Shown here: piece after piece, positions 1-7,841 of the stretch
Position numbering within the stretch: the stretch's first letter is position 1
How the letters are laid out: each line of letters opens with the position of its first letter
Origin: an uncultured Bacilli bacterium
GTDB taxonomy: Bacteria > Bacillota_I > Bacilli_A > RF39 > UBA660
Direction: 5' to 3'
NCBI GenBank assembly: GCA_947588975.1
Contig: CANQAF010000006.1
Location: 1 to 30,208, forward strand
DNA length: 30,208 bases
Position numbers and translations under genes: made by a program
Notes under the pieces: model-generated
Databases searched by the model: none
What the model saw: only the letters and a program-made list of their open reading frames with translations
What the model was told of the DNA's origin: nothing

Positions 1-845
1 TTTAAATCACTTCCTTTATCATTTAATAATTTAATTTTTTCTGCATTATTTAGAATATCCAATTGATATTTACATATATCACTTAATATTTCAAATCTTT
101 CTTCTTTTGCTTTTCCTTCTTTAATTAACTCAGCATTATGTGATTCTAAATTAGATAAAACAGTTAATTCATTTATGGAAGCATAATCTCTTACATTTGA
201 ATTTTTTGCTAAATTAGGATTAAGTTCTCTCCATGTTTTTGCTGTCGTATGAAATAATACAACATTTAAAATATCAGCTTCTTCAGCATATTTTAGCCAT
301 TCTCTATTTTTAAAATAATCATTATCTGGTAATATATATCTTTTTATAGCATCCGTATGAATTAAATAATTATTCTTTGTAAGTATTCTTTTTACATCCC
401 ATTCTCTATTTTGATTTTCTATTTCTTTTAATCTTTCAAATTCTTTTATTAAATATAATTTAAATACTGGACTTATAGCAGATGCAAATTCAAATGCTAT
501 GTCTTTATGTGCATATGTTCCACCATATTTACCACGTTTTGAATATATGCCAATAGCATTTGTTTTCTCACACCATTCAGTAACACTTAAAGTAAATGTA
601 TGAAGTCCAGCACTTTTTCTAAACCCGTCGAATTCGACGGAATTAAAATTTGGATTATAAATGGATTCCCAAGTACCTAAAAACTCTAAAGTTATCCGAT
701 TTCTTAACCAATTACGTATTATATCATCAGATTTTGAATTTCCTTCTTTATATTTACCAAAATCAGAAATACAAATATAATCATTGTCGTTTAACTTTGT
801 AACATTAACTTTTATATTTTGAACTTCTAATATTTTATTGGACAT
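1..845 (-). CDS. KilA-N domain protein (3' end beyond window edge)
   Basis: The reading frame opens at ATG 845 with an AGGAGGTG ribosome binding site at 851-858 and runs 281 codons without a stop to the left edge, so the C-terminus is missing. The N-terminal ~150 residues look like a KilA-N domain: YICISDFGKYKEG, an IRNWLRNR stretch, then the diagnostic YGGTYAHKDIAFEFASAISP followed by FKLYLIKEFERLKE. KilA-N is a DNA-binding fold of phage and large DNA viruses, also common as an accessory gene in gut Firmicutes. The region after residue 150 is Lys/Glu/Asn-rich and helical and I do not recognise it. The gene carries a GC-rich perfect palindrome at 625-640. The cellular role is unknown; phage-derived regulator or antiphage component are both possible. 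Confidence 0.85.
   Translation of the reverse strand, partial: MSNKILEVQNIKVNVTKLNDNDYICISDFGKYKEGNSKSDDIIRNWLRNRITLEFLGTWESIYNPNFNSVEFDGFRKSAGLHTFTLSVTEWCEKTNAIGIYSKRGKYGGTYAHKDIAFEFASAISPVFKLYLIKEFERLKEIENQNREWDVKRILTKNNYLIHTDAIKRYILPDNDYFKNREWLKYAEEADILNVVLFHTTAKTWRELNPNLAKNSNVRDYASINELTVLSNLESHNAELIKEGKAKEERFEILSDICKYQLDILNNAEKIKLLNDKGSDL
625..640. repeat. Perfect 16-bp GC-rich palindrome inside the KilA-N gene
   Basis: CCGTCGAATTCGACGG is its own reverse complement over all 16 bases. It encodes part of the SVEFDGF stretch using GTC, GAC and GGG, codons that the rest of this AT-rich window largely avoids in favour of A/T-ending ones. It could be a protein-binding or recombination site retained at the DNA level; that is inference. 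Confidence 0.75.
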
Positions 846-928
846 ATATTCACCTCCTAATTTTAATCAAACATATTTCAAATAAAACTTTTTTCTCAAA
901 AATGTAAAAAATTTTTTGACAATTTCCT

Positions 929-1037
929 TTATTTATATAAATTCATTAAAACCCTAGTTAAACAATCTTCAGCAGTTTTATCTGTATCTGAAAATCTAAT
1001 ATTCTTTCATTTCTTCAAGATTATATTTATTCAACAT
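929..1037 (-). pseudogene. Small ORF apparently split by a one-base frameshift
   Basis: On the minus strand an ATG at 1037 follows AGGAG (1041-1045, a short 3-nt spacer) and encodes MLNKYNLEEMKEY before a TAG. Removing one base in the AAA run after the second ATG restores a frame reading NIRFSDTDKTAEDCLTRVLMNLYK and ending at a stop at 929-931, about 35 residues in all. The amphipathic character of the downstream part suggests it once was coding. The family is not recognised. It may instead be a sequencing indel, or no gene at all. Confidence 0.3.
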
Positions 1038-1227
1038 TTACTCCTCAATAATATATTTTTTAATTATATCAACAAAACATTATGTAATTTTCTATTATTT
1101 ATTATATCATTATTCATAAAAAAGAGTAAAGTCACATAAACAAAAGCTATCCATTTTGATGTACGTAAAGCTTTTATATAATTGCAAATATGATCATCAC
1201 AATCAATAAAAAAGAACAAACATAAGT
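1038..1227. other. Gene-poor AT-rich spacer with a weak hairpin
   Basis: No coding frame with a ribosome binding site is visible here beyond the small ORF noted at 929-1037. A 7-bp inverted repeat (AAAAGCT at 1142-1148 with AGCTTTT at 1169-1175, 20-nt loop) follows the 3' end of the dehydrogenase gene on the minus strand and might be a weak terminator; the loop is large and the minus strand shows only a four-T run directly after it. Confidence 0.35.
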
Positions 1228-2013
1228 TTATTCCATCAATAATAAATATAATTTAGCGCCCATTACTTGTAAAAAAGGTGCACGATAAATACGCTTGACA
1301 TGTTTTTCTTGAATTGCTTTCACGATTTGTTTCACAATAGAATGTAGTTCTTGATGTTCTAGTATTTGGCATATCAAATTTTCCCTTTTTCTAATTTTTT
1401 CAATTACATTTTGAAAATAAGAATCATGTCCCATCCATGTATATTTGTTGTCTAACATCACTTGATTAAAACCTGTATGATATAATCCAGGTTCTACTAA
1501 ACATACTTGAATGTTAGCGTCAATATCTTTTAATTCCATTTTTAAAGTTTCTGTCATTTTGATGATACTAGCTTTGGTAGCACAATAACTACCTAAATAT
1601 GGTATAGGAATGAGTCCTGCTAAAGAGGCCATATTAATAATTTTACCCTTTTTTCTTTGTATCATTTGTTTTAATACCACTTGTATCACTTCAAAATAGG
1701 AAAAAACATTGACTTCAAAATTAGATCGAACCAAATTCATAGGAATTTCTGCCATGCTTCCTCCCTCCCCAATGGCTGCATTATTGACTAGAATATCAAT
1801 ATTTAGTTTTTTTAATTGTTCCAAATCTTTTGAATTTGTAACGTCCAATTTGAGGCAATGAACGTTGGAATCCTTTTGATAATATTCACGCACTAGCTTG
1901 AGTTGCTTTTCATTATGAACGGTTACATAAATTTGGTATGGTTTCTTTTTAATGATTTCAATTACCTGAGCTTGAATACCACTTCTCGCACCCGTAAAAA
2001 GAATTGTTTCCAT
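1228..2013 (-). CDS. Short-chain dehydrogenase/reductase (SDR family)
   Basis: A 261-residue NAD(P)-dependent oxidoreductase of classical SDR type. It has the N-terminal cofactor motif TGARSGIQ (residues 7-14), NNAA at 77-80, and the catalytic Ser130, Tyr143 and Lys147 in a YxxxK motif followed by the usual helix; PGLYHTGF around 190 is the substrate-side PG motif. The start at 2013 is chosen because GGTGATT lies about 7 nt upstream; an upstream in-frame start at 2058 has no such site. The third Gly of the TGxxxGxG motif is Gln14, which is unusual. It stands alone and diverges from fhs. The substrate cannot be told from sequence. Confidence 0.9.
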   Translation of the reverse strand: METILFTGARSGIQAQVIEIIKKKPYQIYVTVHNEKQLKLVREYYQKDSNVHCLKLDVTNSKDLEQLKKLNIDILVNNAAIGEGGSMAEIPMNLVRSNFEVNVFSYFEVIQVVLKQMIQRKKGKIINMASLAGLIPIPYLGSYCATKASIIKMTETLKMELKDIDANIQVCLVEPGLYHTGFNQVMLDNKYTWMGHDSYFQNVIEKIRKRENLICQILEHQELHSIVKQIVKAIQEKHVKRIYRAPFLQVMGAKLYLLLME

Positions 2014-2083
2014 AGAATCACCATTTTTAGTATGTTCTATCCAATCATATCCATACATTTCATTTCTAATTTTTGGAAATACA

Positions 2084-2092
2084 TGATATAAT
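2084..2092 (+). promoter_or_regulatory. Extended -10 element ahead of fhs
   Basis: TGATATAAT is a perfect extended -10 (TGn plus TATAAT). The -35 region at the expected distance is poor. Transcription would start around 2099, giving a very short leader before the start at 2109, so this call is tentative. Confidence 0.4.
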
Positions 2093-2108
2093 GAGTTAGG
2101 TGATGCCT

Positions 2109-3716
2109 ATGAAAACAGATATTGAGATCGCAAATGAAACACAGATAATGCCTATTACTGAAATTGCCAAAAAATTAGGAATTTCGCTAGATAAATTAGA
2201 ATGTTATGGTCATGATAAAGCAAAACTTTCATTAGATTGTACCAATCATAAAAAAGGAAAGCTAATTTTAATCACTTCGACCAATCCTACTCCATATGGG
2301 GAAGGAAAAACGACTGTTACTATCGGACTCAATGATGCTTTATGTCGTTTAGGAAAATCAAGCATTGCTACACTTCGAGAACCTTCCTTAGGACCTGTCT
2401 TTGGTATCAAAGGAGGTGCAACTGGTGGCGGATATGCACAGGCAATTCCAATGGCAGACATCAATTTGCATTTTACTGGTGACATTCATGCAGTTACGGC
2501 ATGTAATAATTTATTATGTGCTATGATTGATAATCATATCTATCAAGGAAATACACTCCATATTGATTTAAATACCATTCAAGTACCTCGTGCACTGGAT
2601 ATCAATGATCGTGCATTACGTTCTATTCATATTAATGGAAAAAATGAAAGAGAAGATTCTTTTGTCATTTCAACTGCAACGGAAATTATGGCCATTTTAT
2701 GTTTATCAAAAGATCTGATGGATTTAAAACAACGATTAGCCAATATTTTAATTGCTTATGATGTAGATGGAAAACCACTTTATGTATCTGATCTACATGG
2801 AGAAGAAGCCCTTACTATTCTACTCAAAGATGCTATAAAACCAAATTTAGTACAAAGTCTAGAACATAATCCAATTTTGATTCATGGCGGTCCTTTTGCG
2901 AATATTGCTCATGGATGTAATTCTGTTATTGCGACCAATATGGCACTTTCTTTAGCGGACTATATTGTCACAGAAGCAGGATTTGGATCTGACTTAGGTG
3001 CTTTCAAATTTATTGATATCAAATCTCGCACATTGGATCATATGCCCGATTTAATTGTGATTAATACAACCATTCGTTCTTTAAAATATAATGGTGAAAA
3101 TCATCTTGAAAAAGGTATTTGTAATTTACAAGCACATATTGATATGATGCAAAAATTAAACTCTAATATTGTGATTTGTTTGAATCAATTTCAAGATGAT
3201 ACTGAAGAAGAGATTGCATATGTAAAACAATATGTAGAAAACCAGAATCTACCATTTGCAATTTGTAATGCATATTTACAAGGAAGTGAGGGTGCAATCA
3301 CACTTGCACAAAAAGTGCTGAATGCATTAGAACACGAAAATAAAGTAAATCTTCCCTACCCTTTAACATCTTCAATCGAAACCAAGATACATGTAATTTT
3401 AAAAAATTTCTATCAAGCAAAAAATGTTGAAATGACTGAGGATGTGAAACAAAAAATACAACAATTTGAAAAAAATGGATTTGGAAATTTACCAATTTGT
3501 ATTGCCAAAACACAATATTCCATTAGTGATAATCCAAAAGATTTAGGATATCCCAAAGATCATACAATTCATGTAACTCATATCAAAGTAGCAACAGGAG
3601 CAGGATTTATTATTGTATACTTAGGAAATATTATGACCATGCCTGGTATGCCTAAAGAACCAGCTTATTTACAAATGCAAATAGACAAACAAGGATTGAT
3701 CAAAGGACTCTATTAG
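2109..3716 (+). CDS. fhs: Formate--tetrahydrofolate ligase
   Basis: Makes 10-formyl-tetrahydrofolate from formate, THF and ATP in the cytoplasm, feeding purine and initiator formyl-Met synthesis. The 535-residue length is close to the family's usual ~555. Seen in sequence: the ATP-binding loop PTPYGEGKTT near residues 60-69, LGPVFGIKGGATGGGYAQ, NLHFTGDIHAV, the VTEAGFGSDLGAFKF segment, and a C-terminal MTMPGMPKEPA signature. Start at ATG 2109 is preferred because AGGTGA (2098-2103) is 5 nt upstream; in-frame GTG 2100 and ATG 2103 overlap that site. It lies 49 bp ahead of the PBP gene on the same strand with no clear intervening terminator, so cotranscription with the wall genes is likely. The loop has Tyr where Ala is common; this is minor. 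Confidence 0.97.
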   Translation: MKTDIEIANETQIMPITEIAKKLGISLDKLECYGHDKAKLSLDCTNHKKGKLILITSTNPTPYGEGKTTVTIGLNDALCRLGKSSIATLREPSLGPVFGIKGGATGGGYAQAIPMADINLHFTGDIHAVTACNNLLCAMIDNHIYQGNTLHIDLNTIQVPRALDINDRALRSIHINGKNEREDSFVISTATEIMAILCLSKDLMDLKQRLANILIAYDVDGKPLYVSDLHGEEALTILLKDAIKPNLVQSLEHNPILIHGGPFANIAHGCNSVIATNMALSLADYIVTEAGFGSDLGAFKFIDIKSRTLDHMPDLIVINTTIRSLKYNGENHLEKGICNLQAHIDMMQKLNSNIVICLNQFQDDTEEEIAYVKQYVENQNLPFAICNAYLQGSEGAITLAQKVLNALEHENKVNLPYPLTSSIETKIHVILKNFYQAKNVEMTEDVKQKIQQFEKNGFGNLPICIAKTQYSISDNPKDLGYPKDHTIHVTHIKVATGAGFIIVYLGNIMTMPGMPKEPAYLQMQIDKQGLIKGLY

Positions 3717-3765
3717 AGTTCTTTTTTTGATGGGTTGTACATATAGTTACCTAGAGGGGATTGTT

Positions 3766-5673
3766 ATGTTTTTTAAAGGAATTCATACACGTATCAAAAT
3801 TGTTTTAATGGTATTAGTTCTTGTCTTTTTACTCATTATTGGAAAAGTCTTTTATACCCAAGTCATTGATTATCAAAAACTTAATTTTTTAGCTTCTAAC
3901 CTTTGGAGTCGAAATTTACCAATCGAAGCAGATCGTGGAAAAATTTATGATCGTAATGGAATAATCCTGGCAGATAATAAAACAACTACTTCCTTAGTGT
4001 TGATTCCTAATCAAATTAAAGACAAAAAAACAACTGCACAAAAATTAAGTGAAATTTTAAATATTCGTTATGATGACATGTATGCTCATGTTAGTAAAAA
4101 AACTTCTATTGAAAGAGTACACCCCGAAGGAAGAAGACTTTCCTATGATATTGCGGATAAAATTAATGCACTGCATTTAGATGGAGTCTATTTGGTAAAA
4201 GAATCCCAACGCTACTATCCTTATGATACAATGATGTCCCATACGTTAGGATTTGTCGGAATTGATAATCAAGGGCTAAGTGGTTTAGAGCTGATGTACA
4301 ATGATTATCTTACGGGAGAATATGGTGCCATTAAATATTTATCGGATGCAAAAGGAAATAAATTAGAATTAACTGAAATCTATGAAGAACCACAAGATGG
4401 TATTAATGTTACTCTAACCATTAATTACGAATTACAATCTGTTTTAGAGCGTGAACTGAACAATGCTGTTTTAAAATACAATCCTGATCAAGCATTAGGT
4501 ATTGCGATGGATCCAAATACTGGGGAAATTCTAGCAATCTCATCACGCCCAAATTTTTCGCCTAGTCATTATCAAGATTATACGACAGAAGAAATTAATC
4601 GGAATTTACCTATTTGGGCAACTTACGAACCTGGATCTACATTTAAAGTCATCACGCTTGCAACAGCTTTAGAAGAAAAATTAGTAAATTTAGAAAAAGA
4701 TACTTATTTTGATAGTGGTAGTATTGCCGTTGAAAATGCAAGAATTCGTTGTTGGAAACATGGTGGGCACGGTTCTCAGACTTTTTTACAAGTAGTCGAA
4801 AATTCATGTAACCCTGGATTTGTTGTATTAGGTCAAAAAATTGGCAAAGAAACTCTTTTCCAGTACATACGTAATTTTGGTTTTGGTACTCCTACTGGAA
4901 TTGATTTAAATGGAGAAAGTTCTGGAATTTTATTTTCACTTGATCGTGTAGGTCCTGTAGAATTAGCTACCACTGCTTTCGGTCAAGGTGTATCAGTGAC
5001 CCCAATTCAACAAATTACCGCTGTTTCAGCAGCTATTAATGGAGGATATCTCAACACTCCATATATTGTGAAAAGTCTAAATGAACCTGAAACTAACACT
5101 GTAATTCAACAATTTGATACCAAAACCAAACGAAAAGTCATTAGTAATGAGACAAGTGAGTTAGTGAGATATGCATTAGAAAGTGTAGTGACAAATGGAT
5201 CTGGTAGAAATGCATACATTGATGGATACCGTGTTGGAGGTAAAACTGGAACCGCACAAAAAGTAAAAGATGGAGTCTATATGGTAGGAAATTATATTAC
5301 CTCTTTTATGGGATTCATGCCTGCGAATGATCCTAAAATTGTCGTTTATATCGCTATTGATAATGCAAAAGGGATCACCCAATACGGTGGAACTGTTGCA
5401 GCACCTATTGCACGAAATATATTACTTTCTGCCATTGATATTTTAAACATTGAAAAACCAGAAGGCAGTAGTGAAAAAAAATATCAATATTATGAAAAAA
5501 AATATGTTAATGTACCAAATGTAACTGGTATGACGTTACAAGAAGCCATGCAAAATTTAAAGCAATTTAAAGTAGAATATACTGGTTCTGGAGATCATGT
5601 ATATTATCAGTCACCAAGTGAAAATACAAGAATTTTTGAAGGGGAAACAATCCGTTTGTTATTACAAGATTAG
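3766..5673 (+). CDS. spoVD: Class B penicillin-binding protein with one PASTA domain (SpoVD-like transpeptidase)
   Basis: A 635-residue monofunctional peptidoglycan transpeptidase. It has one N-terminal membrane anchor (about residues 9-30), a dimerisation domain starting at EADRGKIYDRNG, a transpeptidase domain with the active-site STFK (Ser291, Lys294), SCN (Ser347, Asn349) and KTG (493-495), and one C-terminal PASTA domain (about 575-635). Single-PASTA architecture and linkage to mraY and an FtsW/SpoVE gene match SpoVD, which makes cortex peptidoglycan in Bacillus spores; the symbol is an inference, since a vegetative role is possible. The start at 3766 has AGAGGGG at the right distance; the frame is open further upstream to 3727 without a site. 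It probably shares an operon with mraY, 9 bp downstream. Confidence 0.92.
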   Translation: MFFKGIHTRIKIVLMVLVLVFLLIIGKVFYTQVIDYQKLNFLASNLWSRNLPIEADRGKIYDRNGIILADNKTTTSLVLIPNQIKDKKTTAQKLSEILNIRYDDMYAHVSKKTSIERVHPEGRRLSYDIADKINALHLDGVYLVKESQRYYPYDTMMSHTLGFVGIDNQGLSGLELMYNDYLTGEYGAIKYLSDAKGNKLELTEIYEEPQDGINVTLTINYELQSVLERELNNAVLKYNPDQALGIAMDPNTGEILAISSRPNFSPSHYQDYTTEEINRNLPIWATYEPGSTFKVITLATALEEKLVNLEKDTYFDSGSIAVENARIRCWKHGGHGSQTFLQVVENSCNPGFVVLGQKIGKETLFQYIRNFGFGTPTGIDLNGESSGILFSLDRVGPVELATTAFGQGVSVTPIQQITAVSAAINGGYLNTPYIVKSLNEPETNTVIQQFDTKTKRKVISNETSELVRYALESVVTNGSGRNAYIDGYRVGGKTGTAQKVKDGVYMVGNYITSFMGFMPANDPKIVVYIAIDNAKGITQYGGTVAAPIARNILLSAIDILNIEKPEGSSEKKYQYYEKKYVNVPNVTGMTLQEAMQNLKQFKVEYTGSGDHVYYQSPSENTRIFEGETIRLLLQD

Positions 5674-5682
5674 AGGTGAATT

Positions 5683-6675
5683 ATGTTAATCCTTACAAAA
5701 TCAGTATTAGCTGTTATGATTGGATTTATTCTTTCTGTATGCTTTTCATGTATAATGATTCCATTACTTCGTAAGTTAAAAGCTGCACAATCATTAAGTG
5801 TTTATTTAACGGAACGTCATAAAGCAAAACAAGGAACTCCAACGATGGGCGGAATTATTTTTATCATTCCTACAATTGTCATTATGTTCTTATTATATAT
5901 TACCAAAAAAATCACATTTTCTTATAATTTAGGGATTGTATTAATTACATTTTTAGGGTATGCCATAATTGGCTTTATAGATGATTTTTTAATCATTTTA
6001 AGACATAATAATAAAGGACTTAGTGAGAATGCTAAATTACTATTACAAATTATAATTGCTTTAATTTTTTTCTATCTTTTCATGCTTGCGAATAATGAAC
6101 CTTTACTATGGATCCATTCTTTACATATTAAATGGGATATTGGTTGGCTTTATGGGTTATTTATTTTACTTGTACTAGTCGCAAGTTCTAATGCTGTCAA
6201 TCTTACAGATGGATTAGATGGACTGGCAGGAGGACTTTCTGCCATTGCATTTGGAACGTTTGGCATTATCACATGGGCAACTGGTTGGTTAGAAGGATAT
6301 GAAGCAATTGCAATATTTTGCTTTGTATTACTTGGATGTATTTTAGGATTTTTGATTTTTAATGTGAAACCGGCTAAAGTATTTATGGGAGATACGGGTT
6401 CTCTTACATTAGGGGCTACTTTAGGAACCATTGCCATTCTTACACGACATGAATTATTATTGATTGTAATTGGAATTGTATTTGTGATCGAAACCATGTC
6501 TTGTTTAATACAACGATTTTATTATAAAATTACACATAAACGATTGTTTCCAATGGCACCCATTCATCATAGTTTTGAAAAAATGGGTTGGAAAGAACAA
6601 GATATTGTTAAATTATTTTGGGTAATTGGTCTTTTAGGATCCATGCTTGCCATTGTCTATGGAGTGTGGTTTTGA
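5683..6675 (+). CDS. mraY: Phospho-N-acetylmuramoyl-pentapeptide transferase
   Basis: Transfers phospho-MurNAc-pentapeptide from UDP to undecaprenyl phosphate, giving lipid I at the inner face of the membrane. The 330-residue protein is strongly hydrophobic with about ten membrane helices, a typical length. Family motifs are present: KQGTPTMGG near residue 50, IGFIDDFLI with the Asp pair near 100, NLTDGLDGLAGG near 173, VFMGDTGSL near 230, and PIHHSFE near 288. AGAGGTGA directly precedes ATG 5683. The stop overlaps the start of the next gene by one base (TGATG), so MraY and the downstream flippase/polymerase-type protein are translationally coupled. Confidence 0.98.
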   Translation: MLILTKSVLAVMIGFILSVCFSCIMIPLLRKLKAAQSLSVYLTERHKAKQGTPTMGGIIFIIPTIVIMFLLYITKKITFSYNLGIVLITFLGYAIIGFIDDFLIILRHNNKGLSENAKLLLQIIIALIFFYLFMLANNEPLLWIHSLHIKWDIGWLYGLFILLVLVASSNAVNLTDGLDGLAGGLSAIAFGTFGIITWATGWLEGYEAIAIFCFVLLGCILGFLIFNVKPAKVFMGDTGSLTLGATLGTIAILTRHELLLIVIGIVFVIETMSCLIQRFYYKITHKRLFPMAPIHHSFEKMGWKEQDIVKLFWVIGLLGSMLAIVYGVWF

Positions 6676-7766
6676 TGCAAAAAAACAAAATGGACATATT
6701 ATTATTGATCGCAGTACTTGCTATCTCTACTTTTGGAATTATTATGATTTATTCTGCTTCTTATGTATGGGCAGAATATAAATTTCATGATGCATTTCAT
6801 TTTGTCAATCATCAATTTTTATTCTTTATTATTGGATTAGTGATTTTATGGATTGTAAGTAAGATCGATTATCATGTTTACTATGAAAAAGCAAATCTCA
6901 TACTCAGTCTATGTTTAATATTGCTTGTACTAGTTGTCATTCCTGGCATTGGTACCATTCGTAATGGAAGTCGAAGTTGGTTTGGTATTGGTTCTTTTGG
7001 AATTCAACCAAGTGAATTTGCAAAACTTTCATTAATTATTTTTACCTCTAAATATTTATGTAAAAATGAAAAATTACTAAAAGACATTAAAAAAGGTATA
7101 CTACCCATTTTGGGAATTGTTGGGATAGTATTTGGGCTCATTATGTTACAACCTGACTTTGGAACAGGTGTAATTATTGTGATTAGTATTATTGGTCTTC
7201 TTTTTATTGCTGGTGTAAATTTTCGATTTTTTATTCGAATAGGTATGATTGGTATAATTGGAATGATTGCTTTAATTGCAGTAGCGCCTTATCGTCTACA
7301 AAGAATTTTATCATTCTTAAATCCTTGGAGTGATCCACTAGGGAGTGGATTTCAAATTATTCAATCTTTATATGCAATTGGTCCAGGAGGTTTATTTGGC
7401 TATGGATTTTTAAATTCAAGGCAAAAACACTTTTATTTGCCAGAACCACAAACAGATTTTATTTTTTCTATTATTAGTGAAGAATTTGGATTCATGGGTG
7501 TCTTATTGGTTAGTAGTTTATTCTTACTCATTATTTTTAAAGGCTTTCAAATTTCACGAAAAGCAAATGATCTTTTTTCGAAATATTTGGCTTTTGGAAT
7601 TACTTTTCAAATTGCATTTCAAGCAGTATTAAATTTAATGGTAGTAGTTGGTCTTATTCCAGTTACAGGTGTTACTTTACCATTTTTAAGTTATGGGGGT
7701 TCTAGTTTAATGATTACATTACTAGAAATTGGTGTAGTGTTGAATATCAGTCGATATCAAAAATAA
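6675..7766 (+). CDS. ftsW: SEDS family peptidoglycan polymerase (FtsW/SpoVE-like)
   Basis: A 363-residue polytopic membrane protein of the FtsW/RodA/SpoVE (SEDS) family, lipid II glycosyltransferases that work with a class B PBP. Seen: an IMIYSAS motif after the first helix, RSWFGIGSFGIQPSEFAKL with the family QPSE signature, GFQIIQSLYAIGPGGLFGYGF, the QTDFIFSIISEEFGF loop, and GVTLPFLSYGGSS near the C-terminus. The start at 6675 overlaps the mraY stop and has GGAGTG about 8 nt upstream. Being linked to a SpoVD-like PBP, it may be SpoVE, the sporulation paralogue; sequence alone does not separate FtsW from SpoVE. The operon ends at the hairpin at 7765-7789. Confidence 0.93.
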   Translation: MQKNKMDILLLIAVLAISTFGIIMIYSASYVWAEYKFHDAFHFVNHQFLFFIIGLVILWIVSKIDYHVYYEKANLILSLCLILLVLVVIPGIGTIRNGSRSWFGIGSFGIQPSEFAKLSLIIFTSKYLCKNEKLLKDIKKGILPILGIVGIVFGLIMLQPDFGTGVIIVISIIGLLFIAGVNFRFFIRIGMIGIIGMIALIAVAPYRLQRILSFLNPWSDPLGSGFQIIQSLYAIGPGGLFGYGFLNSRQKHFYLPEPQTDFIFSIISEEFGFMGVLLVSSLFLLIIFKGFQISRKANDLFSKYLAFGITFQIAFQAVLNLMVVVGLIPVTGVTLPFLSYGGSSLMITLLEIGVVLNISRYQK

Positions 7767-7789
7767 AAAGTATCTAAATGATACTTTTT
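7765..7789. terminator. Bidirectional intrinsic terminator between convergent wall operons
   Basis: AAAAAGTATC (7765-7774) pairs perfectly with GATACTTTTT (7780-7789) around a 5-nt loop. T-rich tracts lie on both sides, so it can end both the plus-strand ftsW operon and the minus-strand mraZ operon. The ftsW stop codon lies at its left foot. Confidence 0.85.
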
Positions 7790-7815
7790 ATTTAGAAGAA
7801 TAATCTTCCATACTT

Positions 7816-7836
7816 AAATGTTTTCAAAAAACATTT
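7816..7836. other. Second hairpin in the convergent spacer
   Basis: AAATGTTTT (7816-7824) and AAAACATTT (7828-7836) form a 9-bp stem with a 3-nt loop just after the pseudopilin stop. There is no long T run directly after it on the minus strand, so it may protect a 3' end or assist the neighbouring terminator. Confidence 0.5.
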
Positions 7837-7841
7837 CTAAT

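Noticed and set aside
1..1037. Complete prophage at the left edge
   Set aside because: Only a KilA-N gene and a micro-ORF are visible; no integrase, structural genes or attachment site.
2246..2485. Open frame antisense to fhs
   Set aside because: fhs is certain over this stretch and the antisense frame shows no family features or ribosome binding site.
6150..6497. 115-codon open frame antisense to mraY
   Set aside because: Mirror of the MraY core motifs; no start signals.
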